Shown here: piece by piece, positions 1 to 7,657 of the stretch
How positions within the stretch are numbered: position 1 is the stretch's first letter
Layout of the letters: each line of letters opens with the position of its first letter
Origin: Oscillospiraceae bacterium
GTDB lineage: Bacteria > Bacillota > Clostridia > Oscillospirales > Ruminococcaceae
Direction: 5' to 3'
Length of the DNA: 64,000 nt
Assembly (NCBI GenBank): GCA_017481565.1
Contig: JAFUOZ010000019.1
Coordinates: 1 to 64,000 of the forward strand
Program-made: the position numbers and the translations under genes
Notes under the pieces: model-generated
Database searches by the model: none
What the model was told of the DNA's origin: nothing
What the model saw: the letters and a program-made list of their open reading frames with translations, nothing else

Positions 1-3
1 ATT

Positions 4-363
4 TTATTTTCCTCTTAATTTTTTTCTTATTGCTTGAAATTCCTCAGGCAATTCTTCTATAGCCATATTTCTGGGAACATCTGTTGTGCCGTTTGCCTTT
101 GCAGTTTCATAATACCACTTCTTGAAATCAAGTGTGGCAAAAGTTTCCTGTAAATCGGCAATCTGCTTTTTCACTGCTTCACGCTGTTTTATAATCAGCT
201 CCAGACGTTCATCAATAGTGGAGTCGCCTTCCATTGCCATTAAAATAAATGAGCGGATACCTCCCTCGGAACGTTCAACAAATGGCAAAATCGTCAAGGT
301 TGACGAGTTTTCAGAAGAGGGCGAAAAGCCCTCTTTACATAAAAAATCCCGAATATTTCGCAA
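4..363 (-). pseudogene. Remnant of a MerR-family regulator (C-terminal dimerisation part only)
   Basis: The last ~80 residues read like the effector/dimerisation end of a MerR-type regulator: EGDSTIDERLEL, then a coiled-coil-like stretch (REAVKKQIADLQETFATLD) and a WYYETA segment. The N-terminal winged-helix DNA-binding domain (about 55-60 residues) that every functional MerR has is absent. The first ~38 codons have no MerR character; they come from a hairpin-rich stretch (arms at 316-322/328-334) that may be a repeat inserted into the gene. No good ribosome site precedes the ATG. I call it a decayed gene; a small stand-alone protein is possible but less likely. Confidence 0.55.
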
Positions 364-426
364 GCTGCACAGGCTGCTCTTAAGTAAGAGTTTCGCTCAC
401 TGCGGCTGATGTAAGATAATATTAAG

Positions 427-461
427 CCTCCCTGTTCCGTACGGAATGGGGAGGATTTTTT
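427..461 (+). terminator. Rho-independent-like terminator
   Basis: Near-palindromic stem CCTCCCTGTTCCGT / ACGGAATGGGGAGG (one bulge or mismatch) followed by a run of six T. It would end rightward transcription entering from before 420; the gene it served is not evident. Confidence 0.6.
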
Positions 462-596
462 GATCTGTTACTTTTATCCTACGTCTGATTTAAACCGGTA
501 TCAGAAATAATTATCCGCTCCCTTAATCAATATACAATGCAAAGCAGTGTAACGTATTTTTGTTATAAATCACCACACTGAAATTATTACAAATCA

Positions 597-625
597 TTGA
601 CAAAACAGAAACAATATGGTATAAT
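597..625 (+). promoter_or_regulatory. SigA-type promoter of the diguanylate cyclase gene
   Basis: Perfect TTGACA (597-602), 17-bp spacer, TATAAT (620-625) with an extended -10 TGG. It lies 50 bp before the ATG at 675, and its -35 box overlaps the in-frame upstream TTG at 597, which argues against that earlier start. Confidence 0.85.
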
Positions 626-674
626 AATATATGTAGAAAAATATCCGCCTCAGAACAAAAAAGGGTGTGACGCT

Positions 675-1757
675 ATGAATAAAAAGGAAATGTCACTAAG
701 AGACTATATTTACAAGGGAGTATCCTTTGAAAGCGAGGAAAGTCAGTTTCTGCTGATGATGAGAATGTATTATCTTATCACAGCCGCATATATTATTGCT
801 TTTTACATATTCGGAGCGATAAGCGGAATACTGATGAAGGTTCCTATCCTGCTTTGCTGGCTGCCATTGCATATTGGCTGCTTCTTTACCACCTACCGAT
901 GTGACCGACGGGTCGTATTCCATATCTTTTCGGGAGGAATACTTACATGGCTTATCTATTCGGTATATCTTATGGGTGAGGATTACGGAGCCCATTATTT
1001 CATATATCCGCTTATGGTCATATCGTTTTTTGCTACCTACCGTAATTTTAAAGGTAAGGTCATATATATGAGCTTTCTGCTTGCGCTTAATATCGGCGTG
1101 TATTACTTCGGAAAGACACATATTCCCGTTATTGAAATCACGGAAACTCAGGGCGATATAATTAATATCATGTATACGGTCACCCTGTTTTTATGTATGT
1201 TTGTGATATGCTTTATTTTCAGCAATACCAATCAGTCTGCGCTTGAAAAGCTTAACGAATATAATGCACGGCTTAAAAGAGAGGCTGAAACAGACGCTCT
1301 TACGGGACTTATGAACCGCCGATGCATGTACAAGGCACTTGAAGAAAATATGCTGGTACAGAAATCGGTATTTTCGGTTGCTATCGGTGATATTGACTTC
1401 TTCAAGAAAATAAATGATACAAAGGGTCATAATTTCGGCGATGAGGTACTGAAGGTTATTTCAACATATTTCAACGAGTTTATGGAGGATAAGGGTATTG
1501 TATGCCGCTGGGGCGGTGAGGAATTCTTATTTTTATTCCCCTCTCATAAGCTGGACGAGGCTTATGAATATGTTCTTGAAATGAAGGAGCATATTGAAAA
1601 GCTGCCCGTCACCTATAACGGTGAGACTATTTCAGTTACTATGACCTTCGGCGTTGAGGAATACAAAGCCGAAACCATGGTCACCGAGCTTATCAATAAA
1701 GCAGACGACAAGCTTTATTCGGGAAAAACAAGCGGACGAAACAGAGTTATAAAATAA
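675..1757 (+). CDS. Membrane-anchored diguanylate cyclase (GGDEF domain)
   Basis: A 360-residue protein expected to make cyclic di-GMP from two GTP at the membrane. The N-terminal ~190 residues hold several hydrophobic segments (probably five or six membrane helices). A GGDEF domain follows, opening with TDALTGLMNRR near residue 205 and carrying the active-site signature GGEEF near residue 280, a catalytically competent variant. The RxxD inhibitory site usually found just before the signature is not visible, so product inhibition may be missing. The start at 675 is preferred over an upstream TTG because a perfect promoter covers the latter. The gene is monocistronic, ended by a strong hairpin. 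In a flagellated cell c-di-GMP typically opposes motility, but no direct link is shown here. Confidence 0.9.
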   Translation: MNKKEMSLRDYIYKGVSFESEESQFLLMMRMYYLITAAYIIAFYIFGAISGILMKVPILLCWLPLHIGCFFTTYRCDRRVVFHIFSGGILTWLIYSVYLMGEDYGAHYFIYPLMVISFFATYRNFKGKVIYMSFLLALNIGVYYFGKTHIPVIEITETQGDIINIMYTVTLFLCMFVICFIFSNTNQSALEKLNEYNARLKREAETDALTGLMNRRCMYKALEENMLVQKSVFSVAIGDIDFFKKINDTKGHNFGDEVLKVISTYFNEFMEDKGIVCRWGGEEFLFLFPSHKLDEAYEYVLEMKEHIEKLPVTYNGETISVTMTFGVEEYKAETMVTELINKADDKLYSGKTSGRNRVIK

Positions 1758-1758
1758 C

Positions 1759-1794
1759 AAAAAGCCTTGCGGTTTTAAAATCGCAAGGCTTTTT
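1759..1794. terminator. Bidirectional terminator between convergent genes
   Basis: AAAAAGCCTTGCG / CGCAAGGCTTTTT stem with a short AT loop; T-runs on both strands serve the diguanylate cyclase gene and the convergent NifX-like gene. Confidence 0.9.
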
Positions 1795-1808
1795 ACATGA
1801 ATCAGCTT

Positions 1809-2219
1809 TTATTTACAGCTGTGGCTTCCGCATGAGTGACCGTTCTCATGGCTTCCGCAGGTATGACCCTCACCATGCTCATGTTCATGATGACTGCACT
1901 TTACATCCGGATCATAGACAAGACGATTTTCAAGAAGAGCCTTTACCGCATCGTCTGCACTGCCTGAAACACCGCCGTAAACGGTGATGCCTGCCTGTGC
2001 AAGTGCATTCTTTGCTCCTCCGCCTATACCTCCGCAGATAAGAGTATCAGCTCCGTTTGCTGAAAGAAAGCCTGCAAGTGCGCCGTGTCCGCTGCCCATG
2101 GTAAATACAAGCTCTTCCTTTGTTACAGCGTTATTCTCCACATCGTAAAGCTTGAACTGTTCTGTATGTCCGAAATGCTGAAATATCTGTCCGTTTTCAT
2201 AGGTTACTGCAATTTTCAT
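1809..2219 (-). CDS. NifX/NifB-domain protein with His/Cys-rich tail
   Basis: A 136-residue protein whose first ~105 residues match the dinitrogenase iron-molybdenum cofactor domain: MKIAVTYENG start, FGHTEQF, and the loop GGIGGGAKNALAQAGI. Non-nitrogen-fixing anaerobes carry many such proteins, thought to handle Fe-S or metal clusters. The tail is crowded with His, Cys and Gly (HHEHEHGEGHTCG, then repeated CGSH units), which suggests metal binding. The ATG at 2219 is chosen because AGAAAGGATC precedes it and similar proteins start MKIA; an upstream in-frame Met adds 19 non-conserved residues. No nif genes are nearby, so the exact role is unknown. Confidence 0.8.
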   Translation of the reverse strand: MKIAVTYENGQIFQHFGHTEQFKLYDVENNAVTKEELVFTMGSGHGALAGFLSANGADTLICGGIGGGAKNALAQAGITVYGGVSGSADDAVKALLENRLVYDPDVKCSHHEHEHGEGHTCGSHENGHSCGSHSCK

Positions 2220-2249
2220 GATATAGATCCTTTCTTCTTTTATAGATTT

Positions 2250-2361
2250 AAGGAACCGCTGATTAAATCGTTTCAAGACCCATTCAGTAAATTTTGCCGC
2301 TGCGGCAAAGGCATTTTCAAGGGTCTGAAACTATGCCTATGGCTTTAATCAGGGCTTCCTT
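2250..2361. repeat. Small interspersed repeat, copy A
   Basis: A 112-bp non-coding element with terminal inverted repeats AAGGAACCGCTGATTAAA and TTTAATCAGGGCTTCCTT (16 of 18 positions complementary) plus an internal GCCGCTGCGGC palindrome. Related sequences occur at 5310-5402 (opposite orientation) and, truncated, at 25076-25152. It resembles a MITE or other mobile, structure-forming repeat. Confidence 0.7.
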
Positions 2362-2421
2362 GACTATTTACATTATATCATACTTTAACAGAATTGTAAA
2401 GTGAACTGCTATTCAAAATTC

Positions 2422-2450
2422 TTGCATTATGTCAGATAATCTGCTATAAT
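2422..2450 (+). promoter_or_regulatory. Promoter of the LysR-family gene
   Basis: TTGCAT (2422-2427), 17-bp spacer, TATAAT (2445-2450) with an extended -10 TGC; 20 bp before the ATG. Confidence 0.75.
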
Positions 2451-2470
2451 AAGAAAAAGGCGGTGAATAT

Positions 2471-3367
2471 ATGGAAATAAGAAATCTGAGGACATTTCTG
2501 CAGGTTGCGGAACGAAAAAGCTTTACACAGGCGGCACACGCTTTGAATTATACACAGTCTACCGTATCTGCGCAGATAAAACAGCTTGAAAATGAAATAG
2601 GCGCACAGCTTTTCGAGCGTATTCATCATAAGGTAATACTGACCGAAAAGGGCGAACTGCTTTTAAAGCATGCATATAAAATTATAAATATCTTGGAGGA
2701 AATAAACAGCACCGATACAAATTCCGATGACTGTGAAGGAATAGTCCGCTTTGCAATGGCACCCTCGGTATGCAATTTCATGATGGGAAAAACATACATG
2801 ACCTTTCATAAAATGTACCCCAATATACGTGTAAATATCCTTGAAGCCAACACCGAGGATATGCTTGATATGCTTGACAGAAATGATGTTGACCTGATTT
2901 TTACCGTTGACCGTCACATCTATAACAAGGACTATATGATAATTTCCGACCGTCCTGTTTCGATGCATTTTGTTACGGGAAAGGATTTTGACCTTAAAGG
3001 AAAAAGAAGTTTCAGTATTCAGGAATTATCTGAATATCCCTTTGTCCTTACCGAAAAGGATTTAAGCTACCGCAGACTTTTTGACGAAAAGCTTTCCTCT
3101 CTTTCTCTTGATGTATCTCCCGTAGTGGAAATAGGCAATACAAATCTTCTGTTGGAGCTTATCGAGCTTGGCGCAGGTATATCATTTCTCCCCGATTATG
3201 TTACAAAAAAATCATACGAGCAGGGAAATATAATATATCTTGATGTACCCGATTTTGAAATTGATATATGGCGGCAGCTTATCTATCATAAAAATAAATG
3301 GGTATCTCCTGCCATGAAAAGAGTCGTTGACTACTGTGCGGGAGTTTCCGATAATCAGAATTGGTAA
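2471..3367 (+). CDS. LysR-family transcriptional regulator
   Basis: A 298-residue protein of standard LysR length. Residues 1-60 form the winged helix-turn-helix (MEIRNLRTFLQVAERKSF, then TQAAHALNYTQSTVSAQIK and FERIHHKVILTEKG). Residues ~90-295 form the periplasmic-binding-like effector domain. GGCGGTG five bases before the ATG serves as ribosome site, and an extended -10 promoter lies just upstream. Such proteins bind a small metabolite and regulate a nearby, often divergent, gene; here the neighbours are a convergent-facing NifX-like gene and a downstream ArsR operon, so the target cannot be assigned. A UUCG-loop terminator closes the gene. Confidence 0.93.
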   Translation: MEIRNLRTFLQVAERKSFTQAAHALNYTQSTVSAQIKQLENEIGAQLFERIHHKVILTEKGELLLKHAYKIINILEEINSTDTNSDDCEGIVRFAMAPSVCNFMMGKTYMTFHKMYPNIRVNILEANTEDMLDMLDRNDVDLIFTVDRHIYNKDYMIISDRPVSMHFVTGKDFDLKGKRSFSIQELSEYPFVLTEKDLSYRRLFDEKLSSLSLDVSPVVEIGNTNLLLELIELGAGISFLPDYVTKKSYEQGNIIYLDVPDFEIDIWRQLIYHKNKWVSPAMKRVVDYCAGVSDNQNW

Positions 3368-3385
3368 ATTTATTCAGCTTTATCA

Positions 3386-3410
3386 GGACAGACTTCGGTC
3401 TGTCCTTTTT
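3386..3410 (+). terminator. Terminator after the LysR gene
   Basis: GGACAGAC-TTCG-GTCTGTCC perfect 8-bp stem with a UUCG tetraloop and a TTTTT tail. Confidence 0.95.
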
Positions 3411-3441
3411 GTATAACTTCAATAAAAAGAACTGCACAATT

Positions 3442-3521
3442 CTATTTAAAAATATTTTTAAATACCTATTGACAGCAGATACAAACTATGCTATAATCTA
3501 TTTAAAGAAATTTTTAAATAG
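3442..3521 (+). promoter_or_regulatory. Paired operators flanking the arsR/sdpR promoter
   Basis: Two near-identical AT-rich dyads, CTATTTAAAAATATTTTTAAAT at 3442-3463 and a 24-bp relative at 3498-3521 with arms CTATTTAAA and TTTAAATAG. One sits just upstream of the -35 box and one overlaps the expected transcription start. This is the layout of an autorepressor; the likely binder is the ArsR-type protein encoded 29 bases downstream. Confidence 0.7.
3469..3497 (+). promoter_or_regulatory. Promoter of the arsR-sdpI-yhfC operon
   Basis: Perfect consensus TTGACA (3469-3474), 17-bp spacer, TATAAT (3492-3497), placed exactly between the two dyad operators. Confidence 0.9.
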
Positions 3522-3549
3522 TATTTTCAATAAAACAAGAGGTGATAAA

Positions 3550-3825
3550 ATGGGACTTGCAGAAACCTTTAAGGCTCTTTCAGATCCGCAGAGAAGAGAG
3601 CTTCTGACTGTACTTCGTGAGGGGCGAATGAATGCAGGAGAGCTTGCAGAAAAGCTGAATATAACTCCTGCTGCACTTTCATATCATCTTAAGCTGCTGA
3701 AAAAAGCTGAGCTTCTGATGGAATATAAGGAAAAGAATTTTGTTTACTATGAGCTTAATACCACAGTATTTGATGAAATGATAATGTGGGTAAAGCAATT
3801 CGGAGGTAATGATGATGAAAAATAA
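3550..3825 (+). CDS. ArsR/SdpR-type autorepressor
   Basis: A 91-residue winged-helix protein of the ArsR superfamily: FKALSDPQRRELLTVLREG followed by the recognition helix region ITPAALSYHLKLLKKAELL and a wing ending KNFVYYELN. It lacks the metal-binding Cys pairs of ArsR/SmtB sensors. Its size and its SdpI-like partner point to the SdpR subgroup, which represses its own operon. AGAGGTGAT sits a few bases before the ATG at 3550. Two dyad operators flank the promoter. Its 3' end overlaps the next gene, so the two are translationally coupled. In Bacillus the SdpR/SdpI pair answers a killing factor; here the inducing signal is unknown. Confidence 0.9.
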   Translation: MGLAETFKALSDPQRRELLTVLREGRMNAGELAEKLNITPAALSYHLKLLKKAELLMEYKEKNFVYYELNTTVFDEMIMWVKQFGGNDDEK

Positions 3826-4501
3826 CAGGCTTATATGGATAATTACAGTATCTTCCTTTATAACAACGGCAGTGGGAATAAATTTTCTCCCCGATACTGT
3901 CCCCGTACATTTCGGTATTGACGGAAATCCCGACCGTTTCGGCTCGAAATATGAAATGTTCATGATTCCTCTGGTCATGCTTCTGCTGGCGTCGAGCTTT
4001 CAGTTCTTTATATATAAGCTTAATAATAAGGCTGATAATACAGACAGTGAAAAGACCACTCAGGAGACAAAAACAAATATAAAGGTATCGAGAATAACCG
4101 CTCTTATGGTGCAGATAACCCTTTTCTTTACAAATCTTTCTATGATGTTCAATGCCTTTGAGGACAACTATATAAAAAAGGATATCGGATTTGATATGTT
4201 TTCCATGCTGACACTTATCATGGGTATCATGTTCATAGTTGTGGGAAATGTAATGCCTAAAACAAAGCTTAACGGCGGAATAGGTCTGCGTACTATGTGG
4301 AGTATGGAAAATGATAAGACATGGCTTGCTTCAAACCGTTTCGGAGGAAAAGCCATGGTCATATCAGGAATAATTTCCGTTATCCTCGGATTTGCCGTCA
4401 GGGGTATTGCTTCCACCATAATAATGACAGTACTTCTCCTGATTGCCACAACAGTATCGGTAATATATTCCTATCATGCATATAATAAATACAAGGAGTG
4501 A
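3815..4501 (+). CDS. SdpI-family membrane protein (DUF1648 plus SdpI domain)
   Basis: A 228-residue integral membrane protein with about six hydrophobic helices. The N-terminal part has the DUF1648 pattern PDTVPVHFGIDGNPDRFGSK; the C-terminal part has the SdpI pattern, including GNVMPKTKLNGGIGLRTMWS and a nearby NDKTW. In Bacillus, SdpI gives immunity to the SDP toxin and, when toxin is bound, recruits the SdpR repressor to the membrane. The ATG triplet run at 3809-3817 leaves three possible starts; 3815 has the best spacing from GGAGG. The gene overlaps the repressor gene by 11 bases. No toxin gene of SdpC type is seen, so an orphan immunity or stress-sensing role is likely. Confidence 0.87.
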   Translation: MKNNRLIWIITVSSFITTAVGINFLPDTVPVHFGIDGNPDRFGSKYEMFMIPLVMLLLASSFQFFIYKLNNKADNTDSEKTTQETKTNIKVSRITALMVQITLFFTNLSMMFNAFEDNYIKKDIGFDMFSMLTLIMGIMFIVVGNVMPKTKLNGGIGLRTMWSMENDKTWLASNRFGGKAMVISGIISVILGFAVRGIASTIIMTVLLLIATTVSVIYSYHAYNKYKE

Positions 4502-4508
4502 ATTCAAT

Positions 4509-5315
4509 ATGAAATTTGAAACAGGCGCAATAGCAGGATTATTAACAGAGGGTATACTTATAATACTTATCCCCATAATTCTGCTTATAGTATGGAAAAA
4601 GAAATCGGGTGCGGCTTTAAAGCCTGCAATAACAGGAATGATAATTTTCCCTGTTTTCGGTGTATTATTAAAGCTTATACCATCATATTTCCTGCTTATT
4701 GCAGATAATCCGCTTTCGAGAGCGATAAACGGAAATGTATGGCTTTATCACCTTATCGGCGGAGGACTTTTAGCAGGTATATTTGAAGAGGGCGGACGCT
4801 TCTTTGCATTCAAAACCATACTTAAAAATAATACAGACAAAAAGGACGCTATATCCTACGGAATAGGACACGGCGGAATCGAGAGCATTTATTTAGGCTT
4901 TTCCGCAGCACTCAGCTTTGCATTAATGGGTATCATCATAAACACAAACGGCATTGAATCAATAACCGCAGGACTTGACCCAATAACAGCGGAAACGGCA
5001 ATAGCACAGCTCAGCGCATACAGCACATCACCCTTTTATGTTCCTGCTGTTTTAGGAACACTGGAGCGTATAACGGCAATAATTTTACATACCTCACTGT
5101 CGGTATTTGTATTCACCGCAGCAAATAAAAAGGGCTACGGATATTTATTCCCCCTTGCGATAGTTCTTCATACTCTGATGAATTTTTCCTCAGTATTTTA
5201 TAATACGGGAATGATATCTGTCGCAGTACTTGAAATATTCATGCTGATATATGCTCTTATAGTTGCATTCTTTGCAAAAAAGCTTCTTAAGCTTCATGAT
5301 CAAGTCACAAGGTAA
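4509..5315 (+). CDS. YhfC-family intramembrane protease-like protein
   Basis: A 268-residue polytopic membrane protein with about seven hydrophobic segments. It carries the motif triad of YhfC/CPBP-like glutamic intramembrane proteases: FEEGGRF (EExxR type), GIGHGGIES, and LHTLMNF (HxxxN type). That family includes CAAX-processing enzymes and proteins linked to bacteriocin self-immunity, which fits its place behind an SdpI gene, seven bases apart with AAGGAG before the ATG. The function is inferred from motifs only. The stop codon coincides with the start of a small repeat element. Confidence 0.8.
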   Translation: MKFETGAIAGLLTEGILIILIPIILLIVWKKKSGAALKPAITGMIIFPVFGVLLKLIPSYFLLIADNPLSRAINGNVWLYHLIGGGLLAGIFEEGGRFFAFKTILKNNTDKKDAISYGIGHGGIESIYLGFSAALSFALMGIIINTNGIESITAGLDPITAETAIAQLSAYSTSPFYVPAVLGTLERITAIILHTSLSVFVFTAANKKGYGYLFPLAIVLHTLMNFSSVFYNTGMISVAVLEIFMLIYALIVAFFAKKLLKLHDQVTR

Positions 5316-5402
5316 GCGCTGATTAAAGGCGTAGCCATAGATTACGCCGCTTGAAAACCTGTTACTGAGCGAGGCGATAATAGATTTGATCAGCAATTCC
5401 TA
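5310..5402. repeat. Small interspersed repeat, copy B
   Basis: About 93 bp with ends GGTAAGCGCTGATTAAA and TTTGATCAGCAATTCCTA, imperfectly inverted. Its reverse complement aligns in patches with copy A (GCTGAT, AAATC, CTCAGTAA, TTTAATCAG). It begins within the yhfC stop codon. Confidence 0.6.
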
Positions 5403-5403
5403 A

Positions 5404-5438
5404 GGTATCCGCCGATTTATCTGACGGATACCTTTTTT
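5404..5438 (+). terminator. Terminator after the arsR-sdpI-yhfC operon
   Basis: GGTATCCG / CGGATACC stem with a 13-base loop and a TTTTTT tail. Confidence 0.9.
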
Positions 5439-5445
5439 ATAATTA

Positions 5446-5474
5446 TTGACATATAAACATTTTAGATATATAAT
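5446..5474 (+). promoter_or_regulatory. Promoter of the MIF-family gene
   Basis: TTGACA (5446-5451), 17-bp spacer, TATAAT (5469-5474): full consensus, immediately after the preceding terminator. Confidence 0.9.
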
Positions 5475-5510
5475 ATATTATATCTTATATAAATTAAGGA
5501 GTGTATTTTC

Positions 5511-5852
5511 ATGCCATTTATCAACGTTAAAACAAACAGAGAAGTAACAAAGGAAAAATCCGAGCTTATCAGAACCGCTCTCGGAAAGGACATATCCGCT
5601 CTTCCGGGAAAATCGGAAATGTGGCTCATGATATCCATTGAGGATAACTGCAATATGTATTTCAGAGGAACGGACGAGCCTGCCGCTATGGTTCAGGTGA
5701 GTATATACGGAAATGCTCCCTCCGATGCAAAAAATGACCTTACTTCAAGAATAACCGATATGCTTTCATCAACACTTGATATATCTCCCGACAGAATATA
5801 TGTAAGCTATGCTGAAACTCCCGACTGGGGCTGGAACGGCAGTAATCTTTGA
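5511..5852 (+). CDS. MIF-superfamily tautomerase (phenylpyruvate tautomerase-like)
   Basis: A 113-residue protein with the length and layout of macrophage migration inhibitory factor homologues. The catalytic N-terminal proline directly follows Met (MPFINVKTN). The strand near residue 45 reads MWLMISIEDN, and the end has RIYVSYAETPDWGWNGS, matching the MIF C-terminal pattern. The family forms trimers and catalyses keto-enol tautomerisation of phenylpyruvate-like compounds. It is monocistronic, with its own consensus promoter and AAGGAG before the ATG. In a gut anaerobe the substrate is unknown; host-directed activity is conceivable but unsupported here. Confidence 0.93.
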   Translation: MPFINVKTNREVTKEKSELIRTALGKDISALPGKSEMWLMISIEDNCNMYFRGTDEPAAMVQVSIYGNAPSDAKNDLTSRITDMLSSTLDISPDRIYVSYAETPDWGWNGSNL

Positions 5853-5877
5853 TATTATATATATATATAATATAGCA

Positions 5878-5911
5878 AAAAACGCAGAAGCTTTGTTCTT
5901 CTGCGTTTTTC
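5878..5911. terminator. Bidirectional terminator between convergent genes
   Basis: AACGCAGAAG / CTTCTGCGTT stem, 7-base loop, A-run before and T-run after; serves the MIF gene and the convergent lyase gene. Confidence 0.93.
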
Positions 5912-5934
5912 TATATCATATTTTAATACAAATA

Positions 5935-7383
5935 TTACTGATCGTCACCGAAATCAGCCTTGAATGCTGCAACAAGCTTCTCGGGCCAATCGGAAACAGG
6001 CTCAAGTCTTCCTGTGAAGAAACGGAGTGTCTTAGGCTCATGAACAAATCTTAAGCCGCCGATAAGGTCTCTGTGGTCATAGAGCCACTTTACTCTGTCG
6101 ATAACATACTCTGTCTGAGAAAGTGTAAATACTCTTCTGGGGAATGCAAGACGTACCATTTCAACAGATGCGATACGCTCACTGCCGTCAGGATTACGCT
6201 CCTCGGAAAGTGTACCTCTCTCCATTCCTCTGATGCCGCCGCAAAGATAAAGTGCAGCAACAAGTGAACCGGCAGGATACTGCTCGGAAGGAATATGATC
6301 AACAACTGCTCTTGCGTTAATATGTGCACCGAGACCGCCGCCGGGGGTGATCATAGGAACACCATAGCTGTCAAGAACATCTACACAGTGCTGGATAAAC
6401 TGAGGTCCCTGAGAAATAACATCAAAGTCCATTGACTCTTCAAAGCCGATAGTCATAGCTTCCATTTCCTTAACAGACATACCGCCGTATGTAAGGAAGC
6501 CCTCATACATTGTGATATAGTCTTCCATATCGTGGAACATTGCTTCGTCTCTTACGAGGATTCCGCCGCCGCGGCTGAAGCCGAACTTTCTTGCGGAGAA
6601 GTAGATGATATCAAAGCAATCTGCGATCATTCTTGTGATCTCACGGATAGACTTATCCTTCATGGATTCTTCTCTGATCTTGATGAAATAAAGGTTATCC
6701 TGAAGAAGTGATGCATCAAGGATTGTAACGATATTATAGCTCTTTGCAAGCTCGGTAACAGCTTTCATATTCTCATAGGATATAGGCTGACCGCCGATAA
6801 GGTTTGTACCTGCTTCAATACGGAGATACGCAATATTTTCAGCGCCTTCCTTTTCAATGCACGCCTTTACCTTATCAAGATCGATATTTCCCTTGAAGGG
6901 GAGTGTGCTCTTCTCGATAAGTCCTTCGTCCTTTACAAGCTCTTCAACATGACCGCCGAGAGTGATGACATGAGCCTTTGAGGTTGTGAAGTGATAGTTC
7001 ATGATAACACAGTTACCGGGCTTTACAAAATGCTTTGCAATGATATGCTCACAGGCACGGCCCTGATGTGTGGGGAGAAGGTGCTTGATACCGAAGATCT
7101 CGGTAAGCTTATCGTTCATGCGATAGAAGGTCTCACTTCCTGCATAAGCGTCATCTGCTCTGAGCATTGCGGACTGCATCTCGTCACTCATGGCATTTAC
7201 GCCTGAGTCTGTAAGCATATCCATGAAGATATCGCCGTTATGGAGAAGGAATGTATTGAATCCTGCTTCCTTCATCTTTACAAGTCTTTCTTCAGCGGGA
7301 AGAAGGTTGAGCTTCTGTACGATCTTAACCTTATGCATTTCCATAGGAAGGGGATCGTGTTTATAAAATTTAATTTCAGGCAT
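5935..7383 (-). CDS. Beta-eliminating lyase: tryptophanase / tyrosine phenol-lyase family
   Basis: A 482-residue PLP enzyme of the family that cleaves tryptophan to indole, or tyrosine to phenol, with pyruvate and ammonia. Conserved marks include AYAGSETFY, PTHQGR (Arg109), TNLIGGQP, the PLP aspartate at 223 and the Schiff-base lysine at about 266 in SARKFGF. IRGMERG and FPRR near the end resemble tyrosine phenol-lyase more than tryptophanase. Two cofactor-pocket positions differ from both references: the Arg after the PLP aspartate is Leu226, and the Lys-Lys pair is Arg-Lys. Substrate is therefore uncertain. The ATG at 7383 has AGAAAGGA before it; the longer frame adds 31 residues with no homology. 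Confidence 0.82.
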   Translation of the reverse strand: MPEIKFYKHDPLPMEMHKVKIVQKLNLLPAEERLVKMKEAGFNTFLLHNGDIFMDMLTDSGVNAMSDEMQSAMLRADDAYAGSETFYRMNDKLTEIFGIKHLLPTHQGRACEHIIAKHFVKPGNCVIMNYHFTTSKAHVITLGGHVEELVKDEGLIEKSTLPFKGNIDLDKVKACIEKEGAENIAYLRIEAGTNLIGGQPISYENMKAVTELAKSYNIVTILDASLLQDNLYFIKIREESMKDKSIREITRMIADCFDIIYFSARKFGFSRGGGILVRDEAMFHDMEDYITMYEGFLTYGGMSVKEMEAMTIGFEESMDFDVISQGPQFIQHCVDVLDSYGVPMITPGGGLGAHINARAVVDHIPSEQYPAGSLVAALYLCGGIRGMERGTLSEERNPDGSERIASVEMVRLAFPRRVFTLSQTEYVIDRVKWLYDHRDLIGGLRFVHEPKTLRFFTGRLEPVSDWPEKLVAAFKADFGDDQ

Positions 7384-7447
7384 TTTAATTTTCCTTTCTT
7401 TTTGTAAAATATCACTGATTTTTTTGCACAAAATACATATCAATATC

Positions 7448-7476
7448 ATTTTATAACAAAATTCAACATTTGTCAA
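7448..7476 (-). promoter_or_regulatory. Promoter of the lyase gene
   Basis: On the minus strand TTGACA (7471-7476), 17-bp spacer, TAAAAT (7448-7453). No tnaC-like leader peptide was recognised between it and the gene. Confidence 0.65.
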
Positions 7477-7579
7477 ATTGATGTTATAAATGATTATTAT
7501 TGTTTTTTTCGATGTTTATTGTATTATTTCTGATATTTTTTGTTCATGATTTGTTGTCAATAAGTTGCATTTTCATATA

Positions 7580-7608
7580 TTAACTTATGCATGATTTTAT
7601 GTTATAAT
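7580..7608 (+). promoter_or_regulatory. Probable promoter of the chemoreceptor gene
   Basis: TTAACT (7580-7585), 17-bp spacer, TATAAT (7603-7608). This is SigA-like; no sigma28 signature (TAAA, GCCGATAA) was seen, although the product belongs to chemotaxis. Confidence 0.55.
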
Positions 7609-7657
7609 ATAGGTGTATTATTATACATATTAACCAATAAAGAAAGGATGTTACATA

